Shown: positions 61,543 through 64,000 of the stretch, piece by piece
Layout of the letters: every line of letters begins with the position of its first letter
How positions within the stretch are numbered: position 1 is the first letter of the stretch
Program-made: the position numbers and the translations under genes
The notes under the pieces: model-generated
Database searches by the model: none
Told to the model about the DNA's origin: nothing
The model's input: the letters and a program-made list of their open reading frames with translations, nothing else
Source of the DNA: Chloroflexota bacterium
GTDB taxonomy: Bacteria > Chloroflexota > Anaerolineae > Anaerolineales > Villigracilaceae
NCBI GenBank assembly: GCA_013112685.1
Contig: JABFGC010000002.1
Coordinates: 1,126,902 to 1,190,901 of the forward strand
Direction: 5' to 3'
DNA: 64,000 nucleotides

Positions 61543-63375
61543 CTAATTTGCTCTTGCAATTTCCTCTTCCAGCTCCTCGTCAATCCGCGTCTGAATATCG
61601 TAGATCTTCCGATACATGCCGCCGAATTGCGATAGCAGTTCCTCGTGGTTGCCTTTCTGAATCACCTGTCCTTTATCCAGCACCAGGATCAAATCCGCTT
61701 TCATCACGGACTGAATCCGATGCGCGATGATGAAGGTCGTGCGGTTTTCCATCAGGTCGTCCAGCGCCTTGCGGATCGCCGCTTCGGTTTCCGTGTCCAC
61801 CGCCGAGGTCGAGTCGTCGAGGATCAGGATCTTCGGGTTCTTGAGGATCGTGCGTGCGATCGTCACGCGCTGTTTCTGCCCGCCGGAGAGCGTCACGCCT
61901 TTCTCGCCGACGATGGTGTTGTAGCCGTCCGGGAATGCGACGATCACGTCATGCACGGCGGCGGCTTTCGCAGCGGCTTCGATCTCTTCCTGCGTCACCG
62001 TGCGCCCGACGCCGTACAAAATATTCTCGCGGATCGAGCGGCTGAACAGGAACGGCTCCTGCTGCACGATGCCAATCTGCTCGCGCAGGTACTTGCGCGG
62101 GTAATCGCGCAGTTCGATTCCGTCGAGCAGGATCTGTCCGCTCGTGTAATCGTGGAAGCGCGGCAGCAGGTTCACCAGCGAGGTCTTGCCCGATCCCGTC
62201 GAGCCGAGCAGGGCAATGGACTGCCCAGGCTGGATGTGGAACGAAATATCCTTGATGACATGGTGCGTCCCATCCGAGTAGATGAACGAGACGTTCTTGA
62301 ATTCGATCTCGCCTCGCACCGCGCCCGTCGGCTGGACTTTGCCCCCCAGCAAATCCTCACGTTCCTGTTTGGCGATTTCCATCAGGCGTCCATACGAGAC
62401 CATGCCGGTCGAAGCCTGCACGATCACGCGTCCCAGGTTCCGGATTGGGAAGATCAGCCAGACGAGCAAACCCACATACGCCACATAATCGCCGACGGTA
62501 ATCTCGCCGTTGATCGCCATAAAGGCGGCGTAGATGAAACCGAACAGCATCTGCCCGCCGAGCACGATGTCCGAAAGGGGCCAGAAGAGGGAATGCATCA
62601 GAAGCAGGAATTTGCCCTTGAGATACTTCAGCCAGTTATCCTTCTCGAACTTTTTTATTTCATAGTCCTGCCGGGCAAAGGCTTTCACCACGCGCACGCC
62701 GGTCAGGTTTTCCTGCAAGGTAGTGGAAAGCACCGCTTCCTGCGCCTGGTAGTCCTCGTAGGCTTTGGTCACTCTTTTGAAGAACCACAACGAAACCCAC
62801 AGGATCAGCGGCATGGTGACGACGGAAATCCATCCCAGTTTGGCGTTGATGTAGAGAATCGCCGCCCAGTTGATGAAGAAGAGCAATACGATTCTGCCGA
62901 CACCGATGGCTTGCTCCGAGAAGAAACGCCGCAGGGCGTCCACATCCGAAGTGACGCGCTCGATCAGGTCGCCCGTCGGCGTCTGGCTGTGATACGAAAA
63001 ACTCAATCGCTGGATGTGGTCGAAGAGGAAATCTCTCAAACGTCGGGTGATGCCTTCGGCGGTGTAGGCGGCTAAACGTCCCGAAAGGAACGCGCCGCTG
63101 CCTTCGACGAAGGCGAGCAGGATGAATCCCAACCCGATCCACAGGAAGGTTTGGGTCATTGTGGAGCCGAGCATTTTTCCCTGCGCCAGCACGTCGTCTG
63201 CGAAGAAGCGCAGCAGCAGGTACACGGAGGTCTTCGCCAGCGCGGAGATGGCAAGCGAAATCGTCGCCGCGGTATACGAAACGCGGTAGTCCGTCATCAT
63301 GCGCCACAAACCGACGAGGCGGTTCTTGTGCAGGGCATTGCGGAAGTCGAAGTATTGGGGGGTGGCGTTGGTCAT
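61543..63375 (-). CDS. ABC exporter half-transporter, subunit with degenerate Walker B
   Basis: The product is 610 residues, intact. Six helices lie in 1-330 (SYTAATISLAISALAKTSVYLLL, FLWIGLGFILLAFVEGSGAFL), then the ATPase with Walker A GSTGSGKTSLVNLLP, signature LSGGQKQRVTIAR and Walker B ILILDDSTSAVDT (Asp instead of Glu). First gene of the second heterodimeric exporter pair. The start is ATG 63375 with GGAGAAATCACC; the leader carries a 26-codon ORF, an intrinsic terminator and a short family A hairpin, which suggests attenuation as in the bmrBCD operon of B. subtilis. Multidrug or lipid export is likely; the substrate is not known. Confidence 0.92.
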   Translation of the reverse strand: MTNATPQYFDFRNALHKNRLVGLWRMMTDYRVSYTAATISLAISALAKTSVYLLLRFFADDVLAQGKMLGSTMTQTFLWIGLGFILLAFVEGSGAFLSGRLAAYTAEGITRRLRDFLFDHIQRLSFSYHSQTPTGDLIERVTSDVDALRRFFSEQAIGVGRIVLLFFINWAAILYINAKLGWISVVTMPLILWVSLWFFKRVTKAYEDYQAQEAVLSTTLQENLTGVRVVKAFARQDYEIKKFEKDNWLKYLKGKFLLLMHSLFWPLSDIVLGGQMLFGFIYAAFMAINGEITVGDYVAYVGLLVWLIFPIRNLGRVIVQASTGMVSYGRLMEIAKQEREDLLGGKVQPTGAVRGEIEFKNVSFIYSDGTHHVIKDISFHIQPGQSIALLGSTGSGKTSLVNLLPRFHDYTSGQILLDGIELRDYPRKYLREQIGIVQQEPFLFSRSIRENILYGVGRTVTQEEIEAAAKAAAVHDVIVAFPDGYNTIVGEKGVTLSGGQKQRVTIARTILKNPKILILDDSTSAVDTETEAAIRKALDDLMENRTTFIIAHRIQSVMKADLILVLDKGQVIQKGNHEELLSQFGGMYRKIYDIQTRIDEELEEEIARAN

Positions 63376-63392
63376 GGTGATTTCTCCAAAAA

Positions 63393-63426
63393 AGACCTGA
63401 CAGGTTTCCACAAACCTGTCAGGTCT
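63393..63426. repeat. Short family A palindrome in the exporter leader
   Basis: AGACCTGACAGGTTT (63393-63407) and AAACCTGTCAGGTCT (63412-63426). It lies between the attenuator and the ribosome binding site of the exporter gene. Confidence 0.85.
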
Positions 63427-63430
63427 GTGG

Positions 63431-63468
63431 GAAATAAATAAAAAGGCTGCGGCGCGTGCGCCACAGCC
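63431..63468 (-). terminator. Intrinsic terminator in the exporter leader (candidate attenuator)
   Basis: On the minus strand GGCTGTGGCGC pairs with GCGCCGCAGCC (63445-63468), followed by TTTTTATTTATTT. It lies between the leader ORF and the exporter gene. Confidence 0.85.
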
Positions 63469-63497
63469 CAAAGTCAATAAAGGACGGAAAAGGTGAC

Positions 63498-63578
63498 CTA
63501 GATTCGGTCAACAGGCGCACTCCGAGAAGGTAATTTTCCAACTGCGGCGATAGGGTTCGTGAAGATTGTGCTGCTCAT
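63498..63578 (-). CDS. Putative 26-residue leader peptide of the ABC exporter operon
   Basis: A 26-codon ORF (MSSTIFTNPIAAVGKLP..., ending PVDRI, TAG) preceded by AAAGGAG 11 bases before its ATG. It lies about 45 bases after the predicted start of transcription and 30 bases before the terminator stem. Its position between a promoter and a terminator, ahead of a drug-exporter pair, is that of BmrB-type leader peptides, although the sequence is unrelated. Whether it is translated is inferred only. Confidence 0.6.
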   Translation of the reverse strand: MSSTIFTNPIAAVGKLPSRSAPVDRI

Positions 63579-63622
63579 CAAGAGTGCGCTCCTTTCTTTG
63601 TGGATTTTTCTTACTTGCGTCG

Positions 63623-63652
63623 AGTGTACACCTCTCATTTGAAAAGTGTCAA
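63623..63652 (-). promoter_or_regulatory. Promoter of the second ABC exporter operon
   Basis: On the minus strand: -35 TTGACA (63652-63647), 18-base spacer, -10 TACACT (63628-63623). Transcription would start about 250 bases before the exporter ATG. Confidence 0.65.
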
Positions 63653-63657
63653 GGTTA

Positions 63658-63693
63658 AGGAATCCAGAAGTTCCGCTTCTGGATTTTCGCAAG
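63658..63693. repeat. Single family C hairpin
   Basis: GGAATCCAGAAGTTCCGCTTCTGGATT. It lies between the divergent exporter promoter and the ferredoxin gene; nothing else was seen in 63653-63795. Confidence 0.7.
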
Positions 63694-63795
63694 CAAGCAT
63701 GCCGATTCCCATAAACGATTAGAAATTCCTCATTTCAATAACTTTTATTCAAGGCAGACGACTGGATGGATATATCTGGCACAAGAGGAGCCAAA

Positions 63796-64000
63796 ATGAC
63801 CCATGTAATTACAAGCCTGTGTTTGCGCGACAATGGATGTTCGTCGGTCTGCCCGGTGGAGTGCATCAACCCGGGGAACCCGGCGGAAGGATGGTTTACC
63901 TACTATATTGACCCGTCCACTTGCATTGACTGCGGCGCTTGCGTGCCGGAGTGTCCGTTCCATGCGATCTACCCTGCCGATGAAACCCCAAAGGCGTACA
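63796..64000 (+). CDS. 4Fe-4S ferredoxin-family protein, 3' partial
   Basis: The first 68 codons are in the window. Cysteine spacing fits a two-cluster ferredoxin: C in SLCLRDNGCSSVCPVEC (first set, with an insertion) and CIDCGACVPECPFHAI (a classical CxxCxxCxxxCP set). Such small ferredoxins shuttle single electrons between anaerobic oxidoreductases. AGAGGAGCCAAA precedes the ATG. The protein continues beyond base 64000, so its length and further domains are unknown. Confidence 0.88.
   Translation, partial: MTHVITSLCLRDNGCSSVCPVECINPGNPAEGWFTYYIDPSTCIDCGACVPECPFHAIYPADETPKAY

Noticed and set aside
60555..63075. Long plus-strand open frames opposite the second ABC exporter genes.
   Set aside because: They mirror codon bias of the minus-strand transporter genes and encode no recognisable domains.

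Overview
The window looks like a chromosomal contig from a Chloroflexota bacterium of the Anaerolineae type. This is inferred from the kinds of genes present, not from a marker gene: secreted lipoproteins with long Thr/Pro linkers, an NBR1-type Ig-like domain, CAP-LysM proteins, a MetV-MetF-like methylenetetrahydrofolate reductase, an MttB-family methyltransferase without an in-frame amber codon, and many promoters placed so close to the start codon that leaderless mRNAs are likely. Most of the window is GC-rich; the block 5.7-10.6 kb and parts of hsdS are visibly AT-rich. No rRNA, tRNA or CRISPR array was recognised.

Layout. 1-2.8 kb: an FAD/Fe-S oxidoreductase cut by the window edge and an SRPBCC protein. 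2.9-13.6 kb: a type I restriction-modification operon (hsdR, hsdM, hsdS) carrying three AT-rich genes between hsdR and hsdM: a small membrane protein, a membrane-anchored NACHT ATPase and a large helical protein. 13.6-16.3 kb: an array of decayed copies of the hsdS 3' end, mixed with palindromic elements and small cargo genes. 16.3-28 kb: small and secreted proteins, two divergent rRNA-modification genes, MTHFR, CAP-LysM, a formate/nitrite channel and an AsnC-type sensor. 28-31 kb: an acyltransferase cut at its 3' end by an insertion sequence. 31-35.3 kb: a heterodimeric ABC exporter and a kinase-like protein that lacks the phospho-accepting His. 35.3-40.3 kb: two tandem lipoprotein hydrolases and an EamA transporter gene interrupted by an IS903-type element with a 9-bp target duplication. 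40.3-45 kb: a RIO-type kinase behind a leader ORF and terminators, an MttB-family gene, an Ig-like lipoprotein and a creatininase-like protein. 45.3-51.1 kb: a complete oligopeptide-type ABC importer. 51.1-57.1 kb: an rRNA methyltransferase, a GAF-GGDEF protein, a STAND/TPR protein, and an HU-like gene behind four 21-bp operator-like repeats. 57.2-58.4 kb: an IS630-type element inserted into a palindromic repeat. 58.6-64 kb: a small-gene trio, a second heterodimeric ABC exporter behind a leader-peptide attenuator, and a partial ferredoxin.

Two properties cut across the window. First, several families of dispersed palindromes lie not only between genes but inside coding regions, in frame (oxidoreductase, hsdR, hsdM, STAND gene, ABC exporter). 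Second, many genes between 17 and 61 kb carry one-base frameshifts, often at short homopolymers and even inside a recently inserted IS. Assembly indels are the likeliest cause, and those genes are annotated here as single CDSs spanning the shifts.

The best candidates for something undescribed are the split NACHT/helical pair inside the restriction operon, the hsdS-tail array with cargo genes, the coding-sequence palindromes, and the leader-ORF/terminator arrangements in front of the ABC exporter and the RIO kinase.
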